From Streptomyces sp. SID8352 (GTDB taxonomy: Bacteria; Actinomycetota; Actinomycetes; Streptomycetales; Streptomycetaceae), in contig NZ_WWGX01000065.1 in NCBI RefSeq assembly GCF_009862265.1, positions 1 to 53,053 of the forward strand: DNA of 53,053 nucleotides, in the 5' to 3' direction. The stretch's first letter is position 1. Each line of letters begins with the position of its first letter. The position numbers and the translations under genes were made by a program. This document shows, piece by piece, positions 26,567 to 34,324 of this stretch. The notes beneath the pieces are model-generated. The model worked only from the letters and a program-made list of their open reading frames with translations, was not told where the DNA came from and did not search any database.

Positions 26567-26923
26567 TCAGCCGTAGGGGGTCAGCGGGTCCGGCCGGGAC
26601 AGGGCCTCGGAGAGCGGCAGCCCCTCCCGCGCCGCGACGGGCCGGCGCGACCGAGGTTCGGCCCGGGTGCGCGGGCGGTACCGGGGCTCCTTGCCGCGTG
26701 CGCAGGCCGACAGCCCCTCGTGGCGCAGCCCCTCACCCGGCACGGCGGCCACCAAGGACACATCCGCGGACGTCGCGCCGGGGAGGCGGCGAGACGTCGC
26801 GGCCCGCGCGCACGAGGGGGCGGGAGCCCAGTTCGGGCACGGATGCTCCCGCCCGGGAGCGGCGCGCCGCTCGAAGCTGACGCGGCTCCGGACGCGGACG
26901 TGGTGCGGCTCGTAGCGGGTCAT
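26567..26923 (-). CDS. Possible small Arg-rich protein, unknown
   Basis: This candidate ORF of 118 aa starts MTRYEPHHVRVRSR and ends DPLTPYG. By my hand count about 92 percent of its codons end in G or C, close to that of real genes here, which is the main argument for coding. It is rich in Arg, Ala and Pro and has three cysteines (including HPCPNW and PSCARA). There is no signal peptide or membrane segment. No clear Shine-Dalgarno precedes the ATG. I do not recognise it. It could still be a shadow of the GC-rich spacer between the polymerase and Clp-N genes. Confidence 0.35.
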   Translation of the reverse strand: MTRYEPHHVRVRSRVSFERRAAPGREHPCPNWAPAPSCARAATSRRLPGATSADVSLVAAVPGEGLRHEGLSACARGKEPRYRPRTRAEPRSRRPVAAREGLPLSEALSRPDPLTPYG

Positions 26924-27042
26924 GGCGTAGTGGCACACCCGCGCGCCGTACCGACCACGCTCCGGGCGGGCCGTACCGACCACGCTCCGGGCGGGCCGTC
27001 CCGTCCCGCGGTGGCCACGGGCCGTCCCGTTCCGCGGCCGCC

Positions 27043-27174
27043 CGTCCACCGCCGGAAGCGGTCCTCCGTCCCGCCCGTCCACCGCCGGAAGCGGTCCTCC
27101 GTCCCGCCCGTCCACCGCCGGAAGCGGTCCTCCGTCCCGCCCGTCCGCCGTCGGAAGCGGTCCTCAGGCCCGCC
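27043..27174. repeat. Four 33-bp direct repeats ending in the Clp-N gene stop
   Basis: The unit begins CGTCCACCGCCGGAAGCGGT and is 33 bp long. Copies start at 27043, 27076, 27109 and 27142; the last is diverged and runs across the stop codon of the Clp-N gene (27164-27166). Each unit contains the inverted repeat ACCGC-CGGAA-GCGGT, so the transcript of the downstream region could fold into serial hairpins. A pair of CCGTACCGACCACGCTCCGG repeats lies just to the left (26946-26998). Confidence 0.9.
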
Positions 27175-27928
27175 CCTCCGCTTCCTCGCCCTCCTCCTCC
27201 CGCTCCTCGCCGGCCTTCGTGAACTCCGCCAGGGTCCTGGTGACGTAGCGCTCGGTGGCCTCCTTGGTGATGCCGAGGCCGTGGAGCACGCCCTCGCCGT
27301 TCTCGTGCTCCAGCAGGGCGAGCAGGATGTGCTCGGTGCCCACGTAGTGGTGGTCGAGGCGCAGGGCCTCGCGGAAGGTCAGCTCCAGGACCTTCTTGGC
27401 GGCCGAGCCGTACGGCACCAGTTCCGGCACCTCCTCGGCGGGCGGCGGCAGGACCGCCGTGGCCGCCGCGCGGACCGCGTCCAGGGGCACGCCCTGCGCG
27501 GCGATCGCCTTGGCGGCGAAGCCCTCGCGCTCCGTGAGCAGGCCGAGGACCAGGTGCTCCGGCAGGCCCTCCGCGGCGCCCGCGGCCACGGCAGCGTTGT
27601 GCGCGGCCATCACCGCTTCCCGCGCGCGCGGGGTGTAGCGGTTGAAGCCCTGGCCCGCGTCGGCCCCGGCGGACTCCTTGGGGACGAAGCGCTTCTGCGC
27701 CGCCTGGCGGGTGACGCCCATGCGCCGCCCGATGTCGGTCCAGGAGGCGCCCGAACGCCGGGCCTGGTCCACGAAGTGGCCGATGAGGTGGTCGGCCACC
27801 TCGCCGAGGTGCTCGCCCGCGATGACGGCGTCCTGGAGCTGCTCCAGGGGCTCGGCGTGCGCCTTCTTGATCGCGTCGATGAGGTCGTCGAGGCGGATGG
27901 ATGACGTGGTGCTGGGGTTCGTCGTCAT
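27164..27928 (-). CDS. Clp N-domain protein with N-terminal HTH, no ATPase
   Basis: This 254-aa protein starts with a helical region and a sigma-region-4-like helix-turn-helix (about residues 45-80: ASWTDIGRRMGVTRQAAQKRF). Two Clp-N repeats follow (about 93-160 and 172-235; FNRYTPRAREAV and VGTEHILLALLEHENG). ClpA/ClpC N-domains bind substrates and adaptors, but no AAA+ module or protease is present. The protein may be a DNA-binding regulator or a decoy/adaptor for ClpC. The C-terminus is strongly acidic (EEREEEGEEAEG). The ATG at 27928 lies 6-7 nt after a TACGGT -10, so the mRNA should be leaderless. The promoter is embedded in two palindromes, suggesting autoregulation through the HTH. Confidence 0.88.
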   Translation of the reverse strand: MTTNPSTTSSIRLDDLIDAIKKAHAEPLEQLQDAVIAGEHLGEVADHLIGHFVDQARRSGASWTDIGRRMGVTRQAAQKRFVPKESAGADAGQGFNRYTPRAREAVMAAHNAAVAAGAAEGLPEHLVLGLLTEREGFAAKAIAAQGVPLDAVRAAATAVLPPPAEEVPELVPYGSAAKKVLELTFREALRLDHHYVGTEHILLALLEHENGEGVLHGLGITKEATERYVTRTLAEFTKAGEEREEEGEEAEGRA

Positions 27929-27930
27929 GT

Positions 27931-27947
27931 GTCAACCGTAGGTTGAC
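27931..27947. promoter_or_regulatory. Palindrome 1 (operator) containing the minus-strand -10
   Basis: GTCAACC-GTA-GGTTGAC is a perfect 7-bp inverted repeat three bases from the Clp-N start codon. On the minus strand its centre is TACGGT (27940-27935), the predicted -10 box. Confidence 0.85.
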
Positions 27948-27958
27948 AGTGGAGGATC

Positions 27959-27975
27959 GTCAACCAGAGGTTGAC
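27959..27975. promoter_or_regulatory. Palindrome 2 (operator) containing both -35 boxes
   Basis: GTCAACC-AGA-GGTTGAC has the same arms, centred 28 bp from palindrome 1. Its left arm supplies TTGACG on the minus strand (27963-27958), exactly 17 bp from TACGGT. Its right arm supplies TTGACA on the plus strand (27971-27976) for the divergent DUF2786 gene. A protein bound here would block both promoters. Confidence 0.85.
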
Positions 27976-28020
27976 AGTTGGCCGGGTTCCGGCGCGTGGG
28001 ACCATCGAGGGGTGAGTGGG

Positions 28021-29154
28021 ATGCCTGCCGTCGACCGTGCCTTCGGGGCCGCGTTGTACGACGACGCCGACGAGGCCCTCGACACCGGGGCCTCGGTGCT
28101 CGCCGCCGATCCGGCCTCCGACGCGGAACTGGCCCGGCGCGGCCGGGAGTTCGTGGCCGGGGCCTGGCGGAGGGGCTGGCAGCCGGCCGACCTCGCGCGG
28201 TTCACACGGCGCGAGCTGGACGACGTCCACGTGCGGCTGGTGGCGGCGCTGATCCGGGAGCAGGCGCCGTACGACGGTCCGCGCGGGCCCCGCTGGGCCG
28301 CGCAGATCGACGCCCTGCCCGCCGCGCCGCCGCCCCGCGCCGACCGGTTCTCGCACGCCACCGCCGTGCTGGAGCTGTACCGGCTGCTGCTGCGCCTGCC
28401 CGCGCTGGAGCCCCTGGAGCGGCCCGTGTCCCCGGACCGGGGGAGGCCGCTGGAGCACCGGCCCGAGTCGCGCGCCCTCGGCCGCATCCGCGCGCTGCTC
28501 GCCAAGGCGGAGGCGACCGGGTACCCGGAGGAGGCGGAGGCGCTGAGCGCCAAGGCCCAGGAGTTGATGGCCCGGCACAGCGTCGACGAGGCGCTGCTGG
28601 CGGCCGGAGTGCCCTCGCCCGAGGCGCCCGGCGCCTGCCGGATCGGCGTCGATGCGCCGTACGAGGAGGCCAAGGCGGTCCTGCTGGACGCGGTGGCCGG
28701 GGCCAACCACTGCCGGGCGGTGTGGAACGAGGCGCTCGGCTTCTCCACCGTCGTCGGCTTCGAGGCCGACCTGGAGGTGGTCGAACTCCTCTACACCTCG
28801 CTGCTGGTGCAGGCCGAGACGGCCATGACCGCGGCGGAGGCCGCCCAGCGGCGCGGCGGACGCAAGCGGACCAAGACCTTCCGGCAGTCCTTCCTCGCGG
28901 CCTACGCCCACCGCGCGGGCCTCCGCCTGCGGACCGTCGCCGAACGGACCACCGCCGGGCGGGGCGCGGACGGGGACGGGGGCCTGCTCCCGGTCCTCGC
29001 CTCCCGCGCGGTCGCGGTGGCCGACCGGACGGAGCGGCTGTTCCCCGAGACGACCACGACCCGGCTGCGCGGAGCCGCCGACGCGGACGGCTGGAACGAG
29101 GGCGCGCGCGCCGCCGACCGCGCCCGGGTCGCGCCCCGCCGCCCGCTGCCCTGA
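28021..29154 (+). CDS. DUF2786 domain protein
   Basis: This 377-aa protein has a clear DUF2786 segment at about residues 155-195 (RIRALLAKAEATGYPEEAEALSAKAQELMARH). That domain occurs in actinobacteria and phages, with no established function that I know of. The N-terminal ~130 residues are helical. The C-terminal part has a basic stretch (RRGGRKRTKTFRQSF) that might contact nucleic acid. There is no signal peptide or TM segment. ATG at 28021 has GAGGGG at good spacing; an in-frame GTG at 28012 lacks room for an RBS. It is divergent from the Clp-N gene across the double palindrome and is probably co-regulated with it. Confidence 0.85.
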   Translation: MPAVDRAFGAALYDDADEALDTGASVLAADPASDAELARRGREFVAGAWRRGWQPADLARFTRRELDDVHVRLVAALIREQAPYDGPRGPRWAAQIDALPAAPPPRADRFSHATAVLELYRLLLRLPALEPLERPVSPDRGRPLEHRPESRALGRIRALLAKAEATGYPEEAEALSAKAQELMARHSVDEALLAAGVPSPEAPGACRIGVDAPYEEAKAVLLDAVAGANHCRAVWNEALGFSTVVGFEADLEVVELLYTSLLVQAETAMTAAEAAQRRGGRKRTKTFRQSFLAAYAHRAGLRLRTVAERTTAGRGADGDGGLLPVLASRAVAVADRTERLFPETTTTRLRGAADADGWNEGARAADRARVAPRRPLP

Positions 29155-29218
29155 TCCGGAGCGCGACGCGGCCCGATTTCCGCTGGTGCCGCCTCCACGC
29201 GGTGATCAGGCTGGTGGC

Positions 29219-29662
29219 ATGACGAACCCTTCCCCCACCGGCCCGGTGGACGTTCTCCTGGGCATGTACGCGGCCGAGACGGAGTACCTGGCGGCCGGAG
29301 GCCCCGGCCGGGCCCCGTTCGCCCCGCTCGCCCGCTTCTTCGCGCCGGACGCCGAGATGCACCAGGCGGAGACCCTGCCGTACGGGGGTGTCTGGCGCGG
29401 GCACGAGGGGCTGGCGCGGTTCTTCCTGGAGATGGGGCGGACCTGGGAGGCGTTCGACATGGTGGAACGGGAGTTCCTCGCCACCGGTGAGACCGTGGTG
29501 GTGCGCCTGAGGGTACGGGCCCGGGCCCGCGCGACCGGACGGGAACTGGACTTCCCCGTCCTGCAGGCCGTCACCGTCAAGGACGGGCGGATCACCGAGG
29601 TGCGCCCGTTCTACTGGGACACGCGCGCCGTCGCCGACGCCTGCGCGCCGCCCGGGGACTGA
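29219..29662 (+). CDS. NTF2-like / SnoaL-type protein
   Basis: This 147-aa protein has a cone-shaped NTF2-like fold signature: an N-terminal helix (VDVLLGMYAAETEYL), a FFAPDAEMHQAETLPYGG segment, then GHEGLARFF and alternating beta strands ending in VKDGRITEVRPFYWD. It is probably a small-molecule-binding protein or enzyme of unknown substrate, as in many streptomycete SnoaL-like proteins. ATG at 29219 has only a weak AGG upstream. It follows the DUF2786 gene by 64 bp and may be co-transcribed with it. Confidence 0.85.
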   Translation: MTNPSPTGPVDVLLGMYAAETEYLAAGGPGRAPFAPLARFFAPDAEMHQAETLPYGGVWRGHEGLARFFLEMGRTWEAFDMVEREFLATGETVVVRLRVRARARATGRELDFPVLQAVTVKDGRITEVRPFYWDTRAVADACAPPGD

Positions 29663-30142
29663 GGCGGACGGGGCGCGGGGCGGGGCGGGAGCGCCGCGGG
29701 CCCGGCGGGGGAGGTGCCGTGGTCGGCGGGGGAGGAGCGTCGCGGTCCGGACGCCGGTCCGTCGGCGGGGTTCTGGCGCGGCTTCGGCTGGGGCCCCGGA
29801 ACGGCTCCCCGGAGGGGCTGCCGGAAGTCCCGCAACTCGTCCCCCGTCCGACTCCTCCGGCACTGTCCGTGCCCCTTGCCGCCATTCGTCCCACGCGTGC
29901 ATCTGCACAGCCGCATGTTCCTGAATTTCCGGGGCACAAGCGGGAACGTCCTCTCGTGCGCGGACGTCCATAGAGGGCAGAAGCTTTCCGTAAAGCGAGC
30001 GTCAAAGCTGTAATCACGGGACCACCGCGCGTGCACGTGCATTTGCTCATGCATCTGCACGTGAACAAGGTTATGATCCGGATCAGTTGACCACTGCATC
30101 AATGGCCCTATCAGCCAGTGCACCACCACCGGGGAGCGACCT
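29663..30142. promoter_or_regulatory. 480-bp regulatory region upstream of the DUF397 gene
   Basis: No gene is supported. From about 29890 the GC content drops and regulatory motifs appear. GTGCA-TC-TGCAC lies at 29897-29908, GTGCA-CG-TGCAT at 30031-30042 and ATGCA-TC-TGCAC at 30049-30060. TATGAT at 30072-30077 is a near-perfect -10, and the 30049-30060 site covers the place of its -35. Repressor or activator binding by the adjacent XRE protein is inferred. Confidence 0.7.
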
Positions 30143-30394
30143 GTGGACCACGACGTGTACAACGTGTACAACGGCATGGCCGCCACGAAGCTGAACGACG
30201 TGGCCTGGCAGAAGAGCAGACACAGCAACTCGCAGGGCTCCTGCGTGGAGTTCGCGAGACTGCCCGACGGAGCGGTGGCGGTGCGCAACTCCCGCTTCCC
30301 CGATGGTCCCGCGCTCGTCTACACGCGCGCCGAGATCGAGGCCATGCTCCTGGGCGTCAAGGACGGCGAGTTCGACCATCTGGTCATGAGCTGA
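30143..30394 (+). CDS. DUF397 small protein of a WhiJ-like triad
   Basis: This 83-aa protein has the DUF397 pattern: WQKSRHSNSQGSCVEFA, then VAVRNSRFPDGPALVYTRAEI and a C-terminal GEFDHL. In Streptomyces such proteins (for example SCO4542 by WhiJ) pair with XRE-DUF5753 regulators and act as antitoxin- or modulator-like partners. The GTG at 30143 has GGGGAG (30131-30136). The matching XRE gene and an RsbW-like ATPase are encoded within 2.3 kb. Confidence 0.9.
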   Translation: MDHDVYNVYNGMAATKLNDVAWQKSRHSNSQGSCVEFARLPDGAVAVRNSRFPDGPALVYTRAEIEAMLLGVKDGEFDHLVMS

Positions 30395-30948
30395 CACGTG
30401 CGAAGTGCGGACCGGGGCGCGCGGGGGCGGAGCCGGTCCGCGAGGACGGTACGGGCGCGGCGGAGGGTTCCGCGGGGTCCGGAAAGCTCCGGAGAACCCG
30501 GTAGACCCCGGTAGGCCCACCGGTAGACCCCGGAGAACCCGGTAGGCCCAGGGGAGTCGGAAGGCCCCGGGGAATCCGGCGGGTTCGGAGCAGCCGTGGC
30601 GAAGGCAGCACCGGCCGCGCACCGGCCGCGCACCGGCCGCGCACCGGTGGCGCGGCCCGAGGGCGCGTATGAGGGGGACGCGGTGCGCGGAGCGTCACGT
30701 GCCCGCGCTCTCCGCGTCCCGCCGATCCACGGGCAGGTCGTCGGCCGGCCGGCACCATCGTGCGGAAGGGCGCGGCCGGGACGCGCGCGATGTGCATGGC
30801 CGAGAGGCGCGACCGGGGCGAGGGGCACGGCCGCACGGCCCGGTCGGGAGGTTTGGCCGGAGCGCGGCCGGTACGCGAGGGCACCCCTTCGGCGCCCTGT
30901 CGCCCCGTCCCGGGCCGGGGCGGCGGAACCGCCCGCACCGGGACCGTG
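30395..30948. other. Intergenic region with two families of short direct repeats
   Basis: No gene is supported. Between 30480 and 30590 a CCCGGTAGACCCCGGAGAA-like unit recurs imperfectly four to five times. At 30608-30651 the 11-bp unit GCACCGGCCGC is repeated three times perfectly and once with changes. The region lies between convergent genes and may hold their terminators. Confidence 0.6.
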
Positions 30949-31470
30949 TCACTCCGCCGCGGGTTCCGCCCCGCCCGCCGGACGGCGCAGCCGGAACAGG
31001 GCCCAGACCACCTTCCCGCCCGGCCCCCCGGCCAGCGGGTGCCAGCCCCAGCCGTCGCTGAAGGAGTCGACGAGGAACAGGCCGCGGCCCGACTCCGCCG
31101 AGAAGTCGTCCGTCTCGCGGGCCACCGGGCTGTCGTGGCTGGGATCGCGCACCGCGCACACCAGCCGCTCCGTCCAGCGCATCAGATGCAGCCTCACGGG
31201 GCCGCCGAGGTCCTGGTGGCGGGGTGTGTCCGCGGGCAGCGCGTGCCGCAGTGCGTTGGTGACCAGTTCGGAGACGACCAGGCACACATCGTCGAACCGC
31301 TCGCCCATGTCCCAGCCGTCGAGCGTCCCGCGGGTGAACCGCCTGGCCTCGCGCACCGCCTCGTAACGGGGCGGAAGAGCGCAGGAGGCGGTGTTGGAGA
31401 CGGCCGCGGGGTCGAGTGGCGGAAGGCCCTGCCGTAACGGCGCGAGCATGGTCGATCCATTCGTCCCCAT
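30949..31470 (-). CDS. RsbW-like ATP-binding regulatory protein of a WhiJ-like triad
   Basis: This 173-aa GHKL ATPase carries the N box VVSELVTNALRHA, the G1 box VRDPSHDSP and the G2 box ESGRGLFLVDSFSDGWGW. Proteins of this kind (AbaA2 and WhiJ neighbours) are numerous in streptomycetes and resemble anti-sigma factor kinases, but their targets are mostly unknown. The start chosen is ATG at 31470 because GGGAG lies 8 nt upstream; a GTG at 31479 is too close to that site. It is transcribed away from the XRE gene, sharing the 320-bp intergenic region. Confidence 0.9.
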   Translation of the reverse strand: MGTNGSTMLAPLRQGLPPLDPAAVSNTASCALPPRYEAVREARRFTRGTLDGWDMGERFDDVCLVVSELVTNALRHALPADTPRHQDLGGPVRLHLMRWTERLVCAVRDPSHDSPVARETDDFSAESGRGLFLVDSFSDGWGWHPLAGGPGGKVVWALFRLRRPAGGAEPAAE

Positions 31471-31561
31471 GCGAGGCACTCCCGAGAATTCGCGGTCATA
31501 GCGATGCGGCGCGGTGGTGCGGGACCATGGTTTCGGATGCGTACCGCAGATGCAAGGGCAG

Positions 31562-31573
31562 ATGCACGTGCAC
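31562..31573. promoter_or_regulatory. RTGCA-N2-TGCAY site between the ATPase and XRE genes
   Basis: ATGCA-CG-TGCAC matches the three sites upstream of the DUF397 gene, and all four share the arms RTGCA/TGCAY. The surrounding 31500-31790 is relatively AT-rich and contains the divergent promoters. The likely ligand is the adjacent XRE-DUF5753 protein. Confidence 0.6.
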
Positions 31574-31791
31574 GTGACCGAATTGAGCCTGCCCGTACCG
31601 CTTGTTGGTCAATTTTTCCGTCAACTTCGCACCAGCTCGGGGGCGGTGTTCACGCCACGGGGTGTACTGGACCTCCGGTGACAGGGGTTCCCCCCTTGGC
31701 CGGAATCCGTTTCCGTAACCGGATGAGTACTGCTCGAAGTGTTTTAGTGGCAGACTTCGGCCCCTGAAGACGGCTGGGGAGGCTGGCGAAC

Positions 31792-32652
31792 GTGAGCGCG
31801 GGAGAGCCCGGATCGGTGGTGCGGCGCATGCTGCTCGGATCACAACTCAGGCGACTGCGTGAGACCCGGGGGATCACGCGCGAGGCGGCGGGCTACTCCA
31901 TCCGCGCCTCGGAATCGAAGATCAGCCGGATGGAGCTGGGCCGGGTGAGCTTCAAGACCAGGGACGTCGAGGACCTGCTCACCCTGTACGGCATCACGGA
32001 CGAACAGGAGCGCGCCTCCCTGCTCTCCCTGGCCCGGGAGGCCAATGTCGCGGGCTGGTGGCACAGTTACTCCGATGTACTGCCCAGTTGGTTCCCCACA
32101 TATGTGGGACTGGAGGGCGCGGCCTCCCTGATCCGCGTCTACGAGGTGCAGTTCGTGCACGGACTGCTCCAGACCGAGGAATACGCCCGCGCTGTCGTCC
32201 GGCGCGGTATGCGCGACGCCGGGGAGGCGGACGTGGAGCGGCGGGTGGCGCTGCGCCTGGAGCGCCAGAAACACCTCGTCGCGGAGAACGCCCCCGCCTT
32301 CCACATCGTCCTGGACGAGGCCGCGCTGCGCCGCCCCTACGGTGACCGCGGCGTCATGCGCGGGCAGCTCCAGCACCTGATCGACATGTCCGAACGCCCC
32401 AATGTGCGGCTCCAGATCATGCCGTTCGGCTTCGGCGGGCACTCCGGCGAGAGCGGCGCCTTCACCATCCTCAGCTTTCCCGAGTCCGATCTGTCCGACG
32501 TGGTCTACCTGGAGCAGCTCACCAGCGCCCTTTATCTCGACAAGCGCGAGGACGTGGCGCAGTACGAGACCGCGCTGCGGGAATTGCAGCAGGACAGCCC
32601 CGACCCGGCCGGAAGCCGGGACCTTTTGCGCGGCCTCCTACAACTCTCCTGA
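31792..32652 (+). CDS. XRE-family regulator with DUF5753 domain (WhiJ/Scr1-like)
   Basis: This 286-aa protein has an N-terminal XRE helix-turn-helix (residues ~14-68: LGSQLRRLRETRGITREAAGY, then SESKISRMELGR) and a C-terminal DUF5753 domain (~100-280: FVHGLLQTEEYARAV, MPFGFGGHSGESGAFTIL and VVYLEQL). The architecture is that of WhiJ and its many paralogues, which control differentiation together with a DUF397 protein. The GTG at 31792 has GGGGAGG at 9-nt spacing. The repeated RTGCA-N2-TGCAY motif near it and near the DUF397 gene is its likely operator. Confidence 0.93.
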   Translation: MSAGEPGSVVRRMLLGSQLRRLRETRGITREAAGYSIRASESKISRMELGRVSFKTRDVEDLLTLYGITDEQERASLLSLAREANVAGWWHSYSDVLPSWFPTYVGLEGAASLIRVYEVQFVHGLLQTEEYARAVVRRGMRDAGEADVERRVALRLERQKHLVAENAPAFHIVLDEAALRRPYGDRGVMRGQLQHLIDMSERPNVRLQIMPFGFGGHSGESGAFTILSFPESDLSDVVYLEQLTSALYLDKREDVAQYETALRELQQDSPDPAGSRDLLRGLLQLS

Positions 32653-32718
32653 ATCGGAAGTACGATGACGCGCAGTCAGATCACCTGACCGCGGCAGCCA
32701 CGGGGATTGAGGGATCAC

Positions 32719-34182
32719 ATGTCGTCGTCGTACTTCACGGAACTGGCCCAGCAGTACATCGACGGCGAATGGCGTCCGGGCACCGGCTCCTGGGACATCA
32801 TCGACTTCAATCCGTACGACAACGAGAAACTCGCCTCGATCACCATAGCGACGGTCGACGAGGTCGACGCGGCCTACCGGGCCGCCGAGCGCGCCCAGCG
32901 GGCCTGGGCGGAGACCAACCCCTACACCCGCCGCACCGTGTTCGAGAAGGCGCTGCGGCTCGTGGAGGACCGCGAGGCGGAGATCACCGAGGCCATCATC
33001 GAGGAACTCGGCGGCACCCGCACCAAGGCGGCCTTCGAACTGCACCTGGCCAAGGAGTTCCTGCGCGAGGCGGTGCACCTGGCACTGCGCCCCGAGGGGC
33101 GGATCGTGCCCTCGCCCATCGACGGCAAGGAGAACCGCGTCTACCGGGTGCCGGTCGGCGTGGTGGGCGTCATCAGCCCCTTCAACTTCCCCTTCCTGCT
33201 CTCCCTGAAGTCCGTCGCCCCCGCCCTCGCCCTGGGCAACGCCGTCGTCCTCAAGCCGCACCAGAACACCCCCGTCGTCGGCGGTACCCTGGTCGCCCGG
33301 CTCTTCGAGGACGCCGGGCTGCCCGCCGGCCTGCTCAACGTGGTGGTCACCGACATCGCGGAGATCGGCGACGCCTTCCTGGAGCACCCGGTCCCCAAGG
33401 TCATCTCCTTCACCGGCTCCGACCGCGTCGGCCGCCACGTCGCCACGGTCTGCGCGAGCCACTTCAAGCGCTCGGTCCTCGAACTCGGCGGCAACGGCGC
33501 CCTGGTGGTCCTCGAAGACGCCGACGTCGACTACGCGGTCGACGCGGCCGTCTTCAGCCGGTACGTGCACCAGGGGCAGGTCTGCATGGCCGCCAACCGG
33601 GTGTTGGTCGACCGGTCCGTGGCGGAGGAGTTCACCGGGAAGTTCGTCGCCAAGGTGCGGGGCCTCAGGGCGGGCGACCCGCGCGACCCGGAGACCGTGA
33701 TCGGCCCGGTGATCAACTCCTCGCAGGCCGACGCGATCACCGGCGTGGTCGACCAGGCCCTCGCGGAGGGCGCCACCGCCCTGGTGCGTGGCACCACCAC
33801 CGGCAACCTCGTCGAGCCGTCCGTCCTCACCGGCGTGCCCGCCGACTCCCCGCTGCTGCGGCAGGAGGTCTTCGGCCCGGTCGCCTTCCTCATCCCCTTC
33901 GACGGCGAGGAGGAGGCCGTCCGGCTGGTCAACGACACGCCCTACGGCCTGAGCGGCGCCGTGCACACCGCCGACGTCGAGCGGGGCGTCGCCTTCGCCA
34001 AGCGGATCGACACCGGCATGTTCCACGTGAACGACGCCACCGTCCACGACGAGCCGATCGTGCCCTTCGGCGGCGAGAAGCACTCCGGTGTCGGGCGGCT
34101 GAACGGCGAGACGATGCTGGACTCCTTCACCACCCACAAGTGGATCTCCGTCCAGCACGGCCGCAGCCGCTTCCCCTTCTGA
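32719..34182 (+). CDS. NAD(P)-dependent aldehyde dehydrogenase
   Basis: This 487-aa enzyme oxidises an aldehyde to the carboxylate. It contains ISPFNFPF (cofactor/substrate loop), FTGSDRVG, the general base Glu255 in LELGGNGA, the nucleophile Cys289 in GQVCMAANR, and EVFGPVAF. The closest relatives that I recognise are benzaldehyde/vanillin dehydrogenase-type enzymes, but the substrate cannot be read from the sequence. ATG at 32719 has GAGGGA just upstream. It follows the XRE gene by 66 bp, so read-through is possible. A PadR regulator follows. Confidence 0.92.
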   Translation: MSSSYFTELAQQYIDGEWRPGTGSWDIIDFNPYDNEKLASITIATVDEVDAAYRAAERAQRAWAETNPYTRRTVFEKALRLVEDREAEITEAIIEELGGTRTKAAFELHLAKEFLREAVHLALRPEGRIVPSPIDGKENRVYRVPVGVVGVISPFNFPFLLSLKSVAPALALGNAVVLKPHQNTPVVGGTLVARLFEDAGLPAGLLNVVVTDIAEIGDAFLEHPVPKVISFTGSDRVGRHVATVCASHFKRSVLELGGNGALVVLEDADVDYAVDAAVFSRYVHQGQVCMAANRVLVDRSVAEEFTGKFVAKVRGLRAGDPRDPETVIGPVINSSQADAITGVVDQALAEGATALVRGTTTGNLVEPSVLTGVPADSPLLRQEVFGPVAFLIPFDGEEEAVRLVNDTPYGLSGAVHTADVERGVAFAKRIDTGMFHVNDATVHDEPIVPFGGEKHSGVGRLNGETMLDSFTTHKWISVQHGRSRFPF

Positions 34183-34324
34183 CCCGCCGGACCCGCCGGC
34201 CCCGCGAGGCCCGCCCGGCTCTCCCGGCCCGCCGGATCCGCCGGCCCCGGCCCGCCGCTCCCGGGCCCGCCGCAGGGGTGCGAGCGGGCCGGGGCGGGCC
34301 CGGGGGAGGCCATACTCTGGGCCC

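Noticed and set aside
26157..27160. Plus-strand frames of 229 and 450 residues with RRKRSSVPPVH repeats
   Set aside because: The repeat peptide is a translation of the 33-bp DNA repeat and the frame then runs antisense through the Clp-N gene.
27043..27174. 33-bp repeats considered as a CRISPR array
   Set aside because: Units are directly adjacent with no unique spacers and no cas genes are nearby.
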